A stretch of DNA of 64,000 nt, taken from assembly GCF_006376685.1 (NCBI RefSeq), contig NZ_VEWL01000004.1:186001-250000 (forward strand), in the 5' to 3' direction. Within the stretch, counting starts at the first letter, position 1. Every line of letters starts with the position of its first letter. Position numbers and translations under genes: made by a program. Source of the DNA: Ochrobactrum teleogrylli (GTDB taxonomy: Bacteria; Pseudomonadota; Alphaproteobacteria; Rhizobiales; Rhizobiaceae). This document shows positions 44,306 to 53,836 of the stretch, in pieces. The notes under the pieces are model-generated. The model was not told the origin of the DNA. It worked only from the letters and a program-made list of their open reading frames with translations, and did not search any database.

Positions 44306-47300
44306 CTAAGCAACAGGCGCGCTGCTGCGCTCGATATTGACCAGAAACGCCTTGAATTCTGGCGTCTCGATGTTTGCGTCACCGACGAACGGGGTCAGCG
44401 AATTCGGGCCGAAGCCCTTGCGGGCAGCGCCCATGAAGCCCCAGTGCAGCGGAATGCCGACCACATGCACCGTCTTGCCGTCGCAGATGAGCGGCTTGAT
44501 GCGTTTGGTCACCACCGCCTTGGCCTTGACCGAGCCGCGCTTAGACCAGACGCGCACCCAGTCGCCCTTGGCGATGCCCTTTTCCTTGGCCAGTTCTTCC
44601 GAAATTTCCACGAAGAATTCCGGCTGCAACACGGCATTCACATGCACATGCTTGGTCCAGTAGTGGAAGTGTTCGGTCAGGCGATAGGAGGTCGCCGCAT
44701 AGGGGAACTCCTCGGATGCGGTATCGGCGAACTGCTTGAAGTCGTTGTTGAAGACGCGGGCCACCGGATTGCCCCGGACATTTGGCGCAACCACATTGGC
44801 GATCGGCGATTCAAACGGCTCGTAATGGGCCGGGAACGGACCATCCCGCATCATGCCACGGCAGAACAGGCGCGACGAGCCTTCCGCATTCATGATGAAA
44901 GGACCGACTTCCTGTGGCTTGGCGGTCGGCGCGATGTCCGGCACGTCATAGCCTGTCCATTTGGTTCCGTCCCACTCGATGAGCTTACGGCTCGGGTCCC
45001 ATGCCTTGCCGTTGAGATCGGCGGAGGCACGGTTGTAGAGGATGCGCCGGTTGGCAGGCCACGCCCACGACCAGTTGAGATAGGCACCGGTCTCGTCAGG
45101 ATCGTGATTGTCGCGGCGCGCCATGTTGTTGCCAGCCTCGGTGAAACAACCCGAATAGATCCAGCAGCCCGACGCGGTGGAACCGTCATCGCGCAGCACG
45201 GCAAAACCGGGTAGCAGTTTGCCTGCCTCCAGCACCACCTTGCTCGGGTCCGTCGGGTCCATCAGCGTGGTCAGGGCGCTGCCGTTGAGCTCCTTTGCCA
45301 GTTCTTCGGCGGTCGGTTCTTCCGGGTCCTTGTACTCCCAGACAAGATTGAGAATTGGATCGGGGAGTGCGCCGCCTTCCTTGCTATAAAGCGCTTTCAG
45401 CCGCATGAAGATCTGCGCCATGATCCAGTTGTCGGTCTTCGCCTCGCCGGGCGGTGTCGCCCCCGGCCAGTGCCATTGCAGCCAGCGTCCGGAATTGGTC
45501 AGCGAACCTTCGTCCTCTGCAAAGCAGGTGGATGGCAGCTGGAACACTTCCGTCTGGATTGATGCGGTATCGACGTCGTTATACTCGCCGTGATTTTCCC
45601 AGAAGCGCGATGTTTCCGTTTCAAGGGGGTCCATCGTGACGAGGAATTTCAGCTTCGATAGGGCCGCGGTCAGCTTGTTGCGGTTTGGCACAGCCATCAG
45701 CGGATTGAAGCCCTGACAGACATAACCGTTGACCTTGCCATTGTTCATCATGTCGAAGATGCGCAACACGTCATAATTCGGCACGTCCAGCTTCGGCAGC
45801 CAGTCATAGGCAAAGTCGTTTTCTGCTACAGCGGCGCTGCCCCACATTGATTTCTGGAAGCTCACGAAGAACTTCTTGTAGTTTTGCCAGTAGCTTGTCT
45901 GGTTCGGGCGCAGCGGCTTGAAGCTGCGCGTTGACATATAGGTGTCGAGGTCGATCTCCTTCTCGACCGGGATATTCATATAGCCCGGCAGAAGATTGGA
46001 CATCAGGCCGATATCGGTCAGACCCTGAATATTGGAGTGACCGCGCAGCGCATTCATGCCGCCGCCCCGCACGCCGATATTGCCAAGGATCAGTTGCAGC
46101 ATGGCCATGCCGCGAATGTTCTGCGCGCCCTTGGAATGTTGCGTCCAGCCCAGCGCATACATGGATGTCATGGTCTTGGTCGGCGAGGAACATTCGCCGA
46201 TCATCTCGGCCACTTTCAGGAATTTCTCCTTCGGCGTGCCGCAAATGCGCTCGACCATTTCCGGCGTGTAGATGGACACATGCTGCTTCAGCAGGTTCCA
46301 CACGCAACGCGGATGCTGCAACGTATCGTCAACAACGGCATAGCCGTCATCGCCGATCACATAATCCCAACTTGAGCGATCATAGTCACGTTTTTCCTCG
46401 TCATAGCCGCTGAAAAGTCCGTCCTTATATTCGAAGCCATCCTTGACGATGTAGCTGGCATTGGTGAAATGCTTCACATATTCCCACTGCACCTTGTCAT
46501 TCTGGATGCAGTAGTTGATGACGCCGAGCAGGAAGGCGATATCCGACCCTTGACGGATCGGCGAATAATAATCCGCCACCGATGCCGTGCGCGTGAAACG
46601 CGGATCGACGACGATCAGCCGGGCGCCACGGTTGGCCTTGGCCTCCGTCACCCATTTGAAGCCGCACGGATGCGCTTCCGCCGCATTGCCGCCCATGACG
46701 ACGATGAGATCAGTGTTCTTGATGTCTGTCCAGGCGTTGGTCATTGCGCCACGGCCAAATGATGGGGCGAGACTCGCCACCGTCGGGCCGTGTCAGACGC
46801 GTGCCTGATTATCGAATGCGACTATACCTGTGCTGCGCACCACCTTGTAGGTGAGAAACGCTGTTTCGTTGGTGGTTGCGGATGCGGCGAGAAAGCCCGT
46901 CGACGTCCAGCGGTTGACGGTGACGCCCGCCTCATTCTTCGCAATAAAATTCGCGTCGCGGTCATCTTTGAGGTGGCGCGCGATCCGGTCCAGCGCGTCC
47001 TCCCATGATATCCGCTTGAATGCACTGGTGCCCGGTTCGCGCACCATCGGATATTTCAGGCGTGTCTCCGCCTTGACAAAATCCTTGAGCGCCGCGCCCT
47101 TGGGGCACAGCGTGCCGCGATTGGTCGGGTGGTCCGTATCGCCCTCGATATGGATCAGGTCGGATTTCTCGCCCTTGCGCAGATCACCCTTGGAATAAAG
47201 GATGATGCCGCAGGCTACGGAGCAGTAAGGGCAGGTATTCCGGGTTTCGGTCGTATTGGCCAGCTTGAAGGGGCGGATGGATTCGGCATAGGCGGTTTCC

Positions 47301-47392
47301 ACCGCACCGAAGCCGAAAGAACCGAGCGCCGAAGCCGCTACCACCGCTCCCGTTCCGCCCAGAAACTGGCGGCGTGAGAGCTCCACATTCAT
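44306..47392 (-). CDS. fdoG: Formate dehydrogenase alpha subunit, selenocysteine-containing (UGA readthrough)
   Basis: 1028-residue catalytic subunit binding bis-MGD molybdenum/tungsten cofactor and one Fe-S cluster. Twin-arginine signal SRRQFLGGTGAVVAASA at residues 6-22. The cluster motif CPYCSVACGI follows at about residue 54. The frame is interrupted only by TGA at 46795-46793 (codon 200), exactly where E. coli FdoG/FdnG carry selenocysteine (NQARV-U-HGPTVASLAP), and continues perfectly to 44306. A SECIS-like hairpin follows. This is a true selenoprotein, not a pseudogene; automated callers would split it in two. Confidence 0.95.
46750..46792 (-). promoter_or_regulatory. Bacterial SECIS element in fdoG mRNA
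   Basis: Starting directly after the UGA, CACGGCC (46792-46786) pairs with GGCCGTG (46756-46750). The apical stem GGCGA / TCGCC (46778-46766) closes a GUC loop. The E. coli fdhF SECIS likewise has a GU in a small apical loop, the part bound by SelB. The sequence also codes for protein. Confidence 0.85.
46793..46795 (-). other. Selenocysteine UGA codon of fdoG (codon 200)
   Basis: In-frame TGA on the minus strand between the residues NQARV and HGPTV. Conservation on both sides, the SECIS hairpin and nearby selA, selB, selC and selD make recoding certain in practice. Confidence 0.95.
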
Positions 47393-47545
47393 CGTGCGAT
47401 ACCTCCCTGATGATCAGAACCGACGTGCAGGGGAAACTTCCCGGTCACGTTGTCGGGCAGGCTTGACTTTCACTTTGGCAGTTCACCGCAATAAGACAAA
47501 GTTGTCAACCGAACCGAAGGGCGAAAAATATAATAACAAAGCCCA

Positions 47546-47574
47546 TTTATATATAACATGACAGGCGTACTCAA
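47546..47574 (-). promoter_or_regulatory. Candidate promoter of the fdo-sel operon
   Basis: On the minus strand TTGAGT (47574-47569), 17-base spacer, TATAAA (47551-47546), in an A+T-rich patch about 155 bases before fdoG. The remaining gap 47393-47824 must also hold the promoter of the divergent transglutaminase gene; I see no clear site for it. Confidence 0.5.
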
Positions 47575-47824
47575 GTATTAATACATGAATGTAATCTTCA
47601 CGATGACTTTCTCTTGTTCGATGGTTGATTGACGGACATAAACAAACACGGCAGACTGCGCGTGTGACTTCTTCCGCTGCTCCCGAGTTTCGGGGCCTTG
47701 ATCACAGATCATTCCTGGCATGCGCTGGTCTTTCCAGGTCGGGCGCAACAGCAGCGCTTTCTCCGCATATTCGTAAGAAACAGAGCTCATGGCTCCCAAA
47801 GAGGGGCCACGAAAGGGGATCGTC

Positions 47825-48937
47825 ATGAATCGTCGGGAACTCCTCAAATCCGGTGCGGCCTGCGCCGCCCTCAGCCTTCTGCCGGGCTTCGCCTTGGCCC
47901 CTGCCTTTGCCGATGACGGCACGTTTACGCCCAAGCCATCGAACTGGCGCAGTTTCGAGATCAGGACAACTGTGAGCCCGACCGCATCCAAGGATGTCAT
48001 TCGGGCATGGGTGCCTTTGGCCGGTTTTCAGGCGGATGACTGGAACCGCCCGGAAGGCAATCGGTGGACGACAAATGCCAGGGTCGCGCAGATCAATCGC
48101 GATCCACGCAGCGGGGTAGGCCTCCTCTATCTCGAATGGGCGCCGGGTGAAGAAACGCCGACTGCGGAAATCATTAGTCTCATCTCGACCCGTGACCGCG
48201 CCAGCAGCCTTGAGGCATCGGCGACCGCCGTGCCGCTGACACAGGCCGAGCGCGCAAAATATCTGGCTGGAACACGGCTGGCACCAGTGGATGGCATTGT
48301 TCGGGAGACCGCAAACAAGATTGTCGGCGACGCCGCAAGTGATCAGGATAAGGCCCGCCGCATCTACGACTGGGTTGTCGCCAACACCTATCGGCGCGCG
48401 TCCACGCGCGGCTGCGGCGACGGCGATATCGTCGCCATGTTGAGGAGCGGTGATCTTGGCGGCAAATGCGCAGATCTCAACCCGCTGTTCGTGGCGCTGG
48501 TGCGCTCTGTTGGCATTCCCGCGCGTGACCTTTACGGGGTGCGGGTGGCGCCGTCCGCTTTCGGTTACAAGAGCCTTGGCGCAAAGAACGAGGTCATCAC
48601 CAAGTCGCAACATTGTCGTGCTGAAATCTATCTCGATGGCGTCGGCTGGGTGGCGACCGATCCGGCCGATGTGCGAAAGGTCATGCTTGAAGAAGAGAAG
48701 GACGGTTTGACAGCGGACGATCCGCGTGTGGTTGCCGTTCGTCAAAAGCTCTTCGGCGCATGGGAAGGCAACTGGATTGCCTTCAATGATGGCAGCGATA
48801 TCGATTTGCCATCTGCGCAGGGCGGGGAGCTTGGCTTCCTGATGTATCCGCAAGCCGAGGTCGCCAGCATGCGGCTCGATTGTCTCGACGCGGACGCTTT
48901 CCGTTATAGCATGACGGCGCGCGAGATCACGATCTGA
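47825..48937 (+). CDS. Transglutaminase-like cysteine protease-fold protein, Tat-exported
   Basis: 370-residue periplasmic protein. The N-terminus carries a twin-arginine-like signal ([21 protein letters not shown]). The transglutaminase-core triad is visible: Cys in [18 protein letters not shown], His in QHCRAEIYL and Asp in [12 protein letters not shown] at 47825 with AGGGG about 7 bases upstream. It precedes selD by 44 bases on the same strand and is divergent from fdoG. Its substrate is unknown; the context suggests a periplasmic role linked to the selenium/formate system, but this is only positional. Confidence 0.85.
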   Translation: MNRRELLKSGAACAALSLLPGFALAPAFADDGTFTPKPSNWRSFEIRTTVSPTASKDVIRAWVPLAGFQADDWNRPEGNRWTTNARVAQINRDPRSGVGLLYLEWAPGEETPTAEIISLISTRDRASSLEASATAVPLTQAERAKYLAGTRLAPVDGIVRETANKIVGDAASDQDKARRIYDWVVANTYRRASTRGCGDGDIVAMLRSGDLGGKCADLNPLFVALVRSVGIPARDLYGVRVAPSAFGYKSLGAKNEVITKSQHCRAEIYLDGVGWVATDPADVRKVMLEEEKDGLTADDPRVVAVRQKLFGAWEGNWIAFNDGSDIDLPSAQGGELGFLMYPQAEVASMRLDCLDADAFRYSMTAREITI

Positions 48938-48981
48938 TACGAAATAGCATCACGGGAACCGCTTTCGGTTCAGGAGGACCT

Positions 48982-50034
48982 ATGGACATCGCATCGCCCA
49001 TCCGTCTCAGCACTCTGGCGCATGGCGGCGGCTGTGGCTGCAAGCTGGCGCCTGCCGTGTTGCAAAATCTGCTTGCTGATCAGCCCGCCATCCAACCTTT
49101 CAAGCAGCTGCTGGTCGGCACCGAGACCGGCGACGACGCAGCGGTCTGGCAGCTTGACGATGAAACCTGTGTGATCGCCACCACCGACTTCTTCATGCCG
49201 ATGGTGGACGATCCGGTCGATTTCGGGCGTATTGCGGCAACCAATGCCATATCCGACGTCTACGCGATGGGCGGAACGCCCATCATGGCGCTGGCGATCC
49301 TCGGCATGCCGGTGAATCAAATGCCTGCCGAAATGATCCGCCATATTCTGAAAGGCGGTTCCAGCATCTGCGCAGAAGCCGGAATTCCGGTGGCAGGCGG
49401 CCATTCGATCGATGCGCCGGAGCCAATCTACGGGCTGGCGGTGATTGGCACTTGCAAGCTTGCCAATCTGCGCAAGAACAGCGGCGCGAGGCCGGGCGAT
49501 GCTCTCATTTTGACCAAGGGGCTCGGTGTCGGCATCTATTCCGCTGCTTTCAAGAAACAGGTTCTTGATGGTGCCGGTTACGATGAGATGATGGCCTCCG
49601 TCACTTTGCTCAATCGTGTCGGCGCGGAACTTGGCAAGGATGAAGCAGTGCACGCGGTCACCGATGTGACGGGCTTCGGCATTCTCGGTCATGCGCTTGA
49701 AATGGCGCGGGGGTCCAATGTCGGCATCACGCTTCGATACAGTGATCTTCCGTTTTTGGCTCAAGCCGCACATCTTGCCGAACAAGGTTTCATCACCGGC
49801 GCTTCGACCCGCAACTGGGCGAGTTATGGCGATGACGTGCGACTGGCGGACGATACTCCGCTCTGGAAGCAGCAATTGCTGACCGATCCGCAAACGTCGG
49901 GCGGGCTGCTCGTTTCCTGTGCGCCGGATGCGGCTGAGCGCATTCTCGCAATGATCCACTCTGCGGGCCATCCGGCGGCAAATATCATCGGCACGATTGG
50001 CGGAGCGCCAAAAGTCGTGACGGTGGTTGACTGA
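48982..50034 (+). CDS. selD: Selenide, water dikinase SelD (selenophosphate synthase)
   Basis: 350-residue enzyme making selenophosphate, the selenium donor for SelA, from selenide and ATP. The active-site loop [10 protein letters not shown] shows Cys (not Sec) and Lys at the expected places. Other family blocks are [45 protein letters not shown]-type metal/ATP binding, [13 protein letters not shown] and [15 protein letters not shown] before the ATG. It completes the Sec pathway encoded in this window. Confidence 0.95.
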   Translation: MDIASPIRLSTLAHGGGCGCKLAPAVLQNLLADQPAIQPFKQLLVGTETGDDAAVWQLDDETCVIATTDFFMPMVDDPVDFGRIAATNAISDVYAMGGTPIMALAILGMPVNQMPAEMIRHILKGGSSICAEAGIPVAGGHSIDAPEPIYGLAVIGTCKLANLRKNSGARPGDALILTKGLGVGIYSAAFKKQVLDGAGYDEMMASVTLLNRVGAELGKDEAVHAVTDVTGFGILGHALEMARGSNVGITLRYSDLPFLAQAAHLAEQGFITGASTRNWASYGDDVRLADDTPLWKQQLLTDPQTSGGLLVSCAPDAAERILAMIHSAGHPAANIIGTIGGAPKVVTVVD

Positions 50035-50142
50035 GCCCTGATTGAATTGCCAGTAAAATTCGAGCGTTCCTTGAGCGGCGACCCAGCCTCAGGCATAGTG
50101 TTCCTGTAAAAATAAGAGTCGCAACCCGCGATAGGGACAAGC

Positions 50143-51444
50143 ATGTATTGGGCTGATGTTATCGGTATCTTAGCGGTTCTTCTTCTGGTGGCCGCTAACG
50201 GTTTCTTCGTTGCAGCTGAATTTTCATTGGTCGCGGTCCGTAAAAGCAGGGTGGCTGAACTGGTCGCGGCAAAGCGCACCAACGCTTCGGCCCTTATGCG
50301 CGCGGTTGATCATCTCGACGCCAATCTGGCGGCCACCCAGCTTGGTATCACCATTTCATCGCTTGCCCTCGGCTGGATCGGTGAACCGGCGCTTGCGCAT
50401 CTCATAGAACCCGCTTTGGGCGCATTGCCGACCAACTGGGTAAGCTTCGGTTCCCATGCCATCGCGGTTGCGATTTCCTTCATCATCATTACGGCGCTGC
50501 ATATCGTGCTAGGCGAACTTGCGCCCAAAAGCCTCGCCTTGCAGCGCAGCGAGGGCACGGCGCTTTTTGTCGTCCGCCCGCTCGGCGCGTTCACCTTCAT
50601 CTTCTGGCCCGCCATTTCGACGCTTAACGCTCTGGGCAATCTGGTGCTGCGCCTGTGTGGCTTGCAGCCCGGCAACGGAGAGGGTTCGACTCATTCTCCC
50701 GAAGAAATCAAGCTGCTCGTTGCAGCCAGCCAGCAGGCCGGGCTGATCGAAATGACACAGCGCGAGGTGGTGGCGCGCGCGCTGACCATCGGTGATCGCC
50801 GCGTTGGCGATATCATGACGCCACGGCGCGAAATCGACTGGATCGATGCCGACGACAGTCAGGAACAAATGCTCAAGACCATCCGCGACTGTCGCCACGA
50901 ACAATTGCTGATCGCCCATCAGAGCATTGATGAACCCATCGGTATGGTTCTCAAGAAAGACCTGCTGGATCAGGTACTCGACGGTCATGCGGTCGATCCA
51001 CTGAAGGCGATCCGCGAACTCGTCGTGGTGCACGAAGCAACGCCGATTTTCCGAGTGCTGGAAATCTTCAAGAAAAGCCCGGTACGGCTGGTCGTGGTGG
51101 TTGACGAATATGGTATCCTCGAAGGCATTGTCACGCAGTCTGACCTGCTTGAAGTCATCGCGGGCGATATACCCGATATTGATGATGAAGAGCCGGATAT
51201 CGTGACCCGCACGGACGGTTCGCTTCTGATCGACGGTTTGATGTCAGCCCATGAAGCCTTTCATCGGCTGGGCTTTACGGAAATCCCGGAAGATCGCGGC
51301 TATCACACGATTGCCGGATTTGCGCTGTTGCAGCTGGGCGATTTGCCGTCCGTCGGCGACAGCTTCGAATATGACGACTGGCGCTTCGAAATTGTCGACA
51401 TGGATGGTCGGCGCATTGATAAGATTCTGGCGCAGAAGATATAG
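50143..51444 (+). CDS. CNNM/CBS-domain membrane protein (HlyC/CorC, hemolysin-like family)
   Basis: 433-residue protein. An N-terminal CNNM transmembrane domain (ILAVLLLVAANGFFVAAEFSLVAVRKSR, about residues 1-200), two CBS domains (about 215-340; DIMTPRREIDWIDADD, then RLVVVVDEYGILEGIVTQSDLLE) and a C-terminal CorC/HlyC transporter-associated domain (to 433). These proteins are linked to magnesium/cobalt efflux or resistance. Stands alone after selD. Confidence 0.88.
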   Translation: MYWADVIGILAVLLLVAANGFFVAAEFSLVAVRKSRVAELVAAKRTNASALMRAVDHLDANLAATQLGITISSLALGWIGEPALAHLIEPALGALPTNWVSFGSHAIAVAISFIIITALHIVLGELAPKSLALQRSEGTALFVVRPLGAFTFIFWPAISTLNALGNLVLRLCGLQPGNGEGSTHSPEEIKLLVAASQQAGLIEMTQREVVARALTIGDRRVGDIMTPRREIDWIDADDSQEQMLKTIRDCRHEQLLIAHQSIDEPIGMVLKKDLLDQVLDGHAVDPLKAIRELVVVHEATPIFRVLEIFKKSPVRLVVVVDEYGILEGIVTQSDLLEVIAGDIPDIDDEEPDIVTRTDGSLLIDGLMSAHEAFHRLGFTEIPEDRGYHTIAGFALLQLGDLPSVGDSFEYDDWRFEIVDMDGRRIDKILAQKI

Positions 51445-51586
51445 ATCAGGCCACGGTCAGCGGTGCGTAACACTTTCGCTTATGGCTGATAATAGCTTAT
51501 TGCCCGCAACAAATGATCGGGCTAGCATAGTTCCTATTACAACTACGGCAGGATGAACCTGTCGAAACAAATGGGGAAATAACATT

Positions 51587-52636
51587 ATGAAAATGGCACG
51601 CCTTGCCTATGCCGGTGCACTTCTTGCAACTGTGGCCGGTTTTAATGCCGCGCCTGCTGCCGCGCGCGATCTGACCGTCGTCTCCTGGGGCGGCAACTAT
51701 CAGGATGCGCAGCGCGAAATCTATTTCAAGCCGTTTTCGGAAAAGACCGGAAAGCCGCTGCTCGATGAATCATGGGACGGCGGTTATGGTGTCGTTCAGG
51801 CCAAGGTGAAGGCTGGCAAGCCCAATTGGGATGTGGTGCAGGTGGAAGCCGAGGAACTGGCGCTCGGCTGTGCCGATGGTCTTTATGAAAAGATCGACTG
51901 GGACAAGCTTGGCGGCAAGGACAAGTTCCTCGACAGCGCGGTCAATGATTGCGGTGTTGGCGCCATCGTCTGGTCCACGGCCATTGCCTATAATGGCGAC
52001 AAGCTGAAGGACGGCCCCAAGTCCTGGGCGGATTTCTGGGATGTAAAGAAGTTCCCCGGCAAGCGCTCGTTGCGCAAGGGCGCAAAGTACACGCTGGAAT
52101 TCGCTCTACTCGCCGATGGCGTCAAGAAGGATGAAGTCTATGATGTGCTGGGCACGCCAGAAGGCGTTGACCGCGCCTTCAAGAAGCTCGAAGAGTTGAA
52201 GCCGAATATCGTGTGGTGGGAAGCAGGGGCGCAGCCGCTGCAATTGCTGGCATCTGACGAAGTTGTAATGGCTTCGGCCTATAACGGTCGCATCACCGGC
52301 ATCAACCGCGCCGAAGGCAAGAATTTCAAGGTTGTATGGCCGGGTAGCATCTATGCCGTCGATAGCTGGGTCGTCCTGAAGGACGCCGAAAACAAGGACG
52401 CTGGCATGGATTTCATCGCGTTTACCAGCGAACCGGAAAATCAGGTCAAGCTGCCGAAATATGTAGCCTATGGTCTGCCGAACAAGGACGCGGCGAGCAA
52501 GGTTCCGGCGGAATTCGCAGCCGATCTGCCAACGGCGGAAGCCAATATGACGGATGCGATTCCGCTCAATGTCGATTTCTGGATCGACAATTCGGAAGAG
52601 CTGACGAAGCGCTTCAATGCCTGGCTGGCGCAGTAA
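51587..52636 (+). CDS. Spermidine/putrescine-type ABC transporter substrate-binding protein
   Basis: 349-residue periplasmic receptor of the PotD/SBP_bac_6-8 group. Signal peptide ending in APAAARD, then LTVVSWGGNYQDAQREIYFKPF, LALGCADGLYEKIDW and AYNGDKLKDGPKSWADFWDV. First of a four-gene importer. The ligand is a polyamine or similar small cation by family, not proven here. Confidence 0.88.
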   Translation: MKMARLAYAGALLATVAGFNAAPAAARDLTVVSWGGNYQDAQREIYFKPFSEKTGKPLLDESWDGGYGVVQAKVKAGKPNWDVVQVEAEELALGCADGLYEKIDWDKLGGKDKFLDSAVNDCGVGAIVWSTAIAYNGDKLKDGPKSWADFWDVKKFPGKRSLRKGAKYTLEFALLADGVKKDEVYDVLGTPEGVDRAFKKLEELKPNIVWWEAGAQPLQLLASDEVVMASAYNGRITGINRAEGKNFKVVWPGSIYAVDSWVVLKDAENKDAGMDFIAFTSEPENQVKLPKYVAYGLPNKDAASKVPAEFAADLPTAEANMTDAIPLNVDFWIDNSEELTKRFNAWLAQ

Positions 52637-52693
52637 ACGGGTTAGCCTGAGAACACCCATCGCCATCCCGTCTGCCGAGATAACAAAGAGATA

Positions 52694-52722
52694 GAGCGGT
52701 TCCGTTAAAACTGGACCCGCTC
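52694..52722. repeat. Short palindromic intergenic repeat
   Basis: GAGCGG / CCGCTC around a 17-base loop containing TTCCGTTAAAACTGG. From memory this resembles the tail of a rhizobial intergenic repeat. A related GGTTCCGTTAAAA occurs at 36119-36131. Confidence 0.4.
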
Positions 52723-52768
52723 CATCGGGTGGACGGGATATTCCGATGCCGGCAACTGGAGTGATTCA

Positions 52769-53836
52769 TTGACGGACTATCGAATTCGATTTGAGAATAT
52801 CAGTAAATCCTACGCCGATTTCAAAGTCATAGACGGGCTCAACCTCGATATAGCACGCGGCGAGTTCGTCAGTCTGCTTGGGCCATCCGGTTCGGGCAAG
52901 ACCACGCTTTTGATGATGCTCGCTGGCTTTGAAAGCCCGAGCGGCGGCAAGCTTGTCGTCGATGGCAAGTCGATCAACGATGTTCCATCCTACAAGCGCA
53001 ATATGGGCGTCGTGTTCCAGAACTATGCGCTGTTTCCCCACATGAGCGTCGGCGAGAACATCGCATTCCCATTGCAGATGCGCGGGCTTGGCAAGGCGGA
53101 GATATCCGACAAGGTCGCAAAAGTGCTGGATATGGTGCAGCTTTCACCCATGCGCGAGCGCAAGCCGTCGCAGCTTTCCGGCGGGCAGCAGCAGCGTGTG
53201 GCTTTGGCCCGTGCGCTGGTTTTCGAACCGGGCGTGGTGCTGATGGACGAGCCGCTTGGCGCGCTCGACAAGCAATTGCGCGAACAGATGCAGCTCGATA
53301 TCCGCGCGCTCCACAACCGCCTCGGTTTGACCATCGTTTTCGTGACACATGATCAGAGCGAGGCGCTGACCATGTCGGACCGTATCGCCGTGTTCAACAA
53401 GGGACAGATCGAACAGATCGGCTCGCCGCGCGAAATCTACGACGAGCCCAAGACCCGTTTCGTGGCAGAATTCATTGGTGAAACCAATCTGGCCGAAGGC
53501 AAGGTGGAGCGTGTCGATGGAACGAAAACGTTGATCCGCCTCAAGAACGGCGCCGAGTTGAACGCCTCATCATCCGGCGCGCTGACGCCGGGGCAAGATG
53601 TGCTGCTTTCCATCCGCCCGGAGCGGATCGAACTGGGCGGCGAGGCCAAGGCCGACAATAATCTCAGCACACGCGTGACCGATAGTGTTTATCAGGGCGA
53701 TCATCTGCGCATCCAGCTGGATGACAAGGCGCATCATTTCATTGTGCGCCTCGACCGTAAGGCGCGCGAATGGCAACCGGGCGTCGATGTGGTGGCGCAT
53801 TTCAATGCAGCCGATTGCTGGACAATTGTCGCATGA
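52769..53836 (+). CDS. Spermidine/putrescine-type ABC transporter ATP-binding protein (PotA-like)
   Basis: 355-residue ATPase. Walker A GPSGSGKTT, VFQNYALFPHMSV, signature QLSGGQQQR, Walker B VLMDEPLGALD and VTHDQSEALTMSDRI, followed by a C-terminal TOBE domain. TTG start with GGAGTG about 6 bases upstream. The next gene overlaps its stop by 4 bases. Confidence 0.9.
   Translation: MTDYRIRFENISKSYADFKVIDGLNLDIARGEFVSLLGPSGSGKTTLLMMLAGFESPSGGKLVVDGKSINDVPSYKRNMGVVFQNYALFPHMSVGENIAFPLQMRGLGKAEISDKVAKVLDMVQLSPMRERKPSQLSGGQQQRVALARALVFEPGVVLMDEPLGALDKQLREQMQLDIRALHNRLGLTIVFVTHDQSEALTMSDRIAVFNKGQIEQIGSPREIYDEPKTRFVAEFIGETNLAEGKVERVDGTKTLIRLKNGAELNASSSGALTPGQDVLLSIRPERIELGGEAKADNNLSTRVTDSVYQGDHLRIQLDDKAHHFIVRLDRKAREWQPGVDVVAHFNAADCWTIVA

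Noticed and set aside
46793-47392. Stop codon splitting fdoG into two open frames, as in a pseudogene
   Set aside because: The TGA is at the conserved selenocysteine position with a SECIS hairpin and full sel gene set nearby, so the gene is intact.
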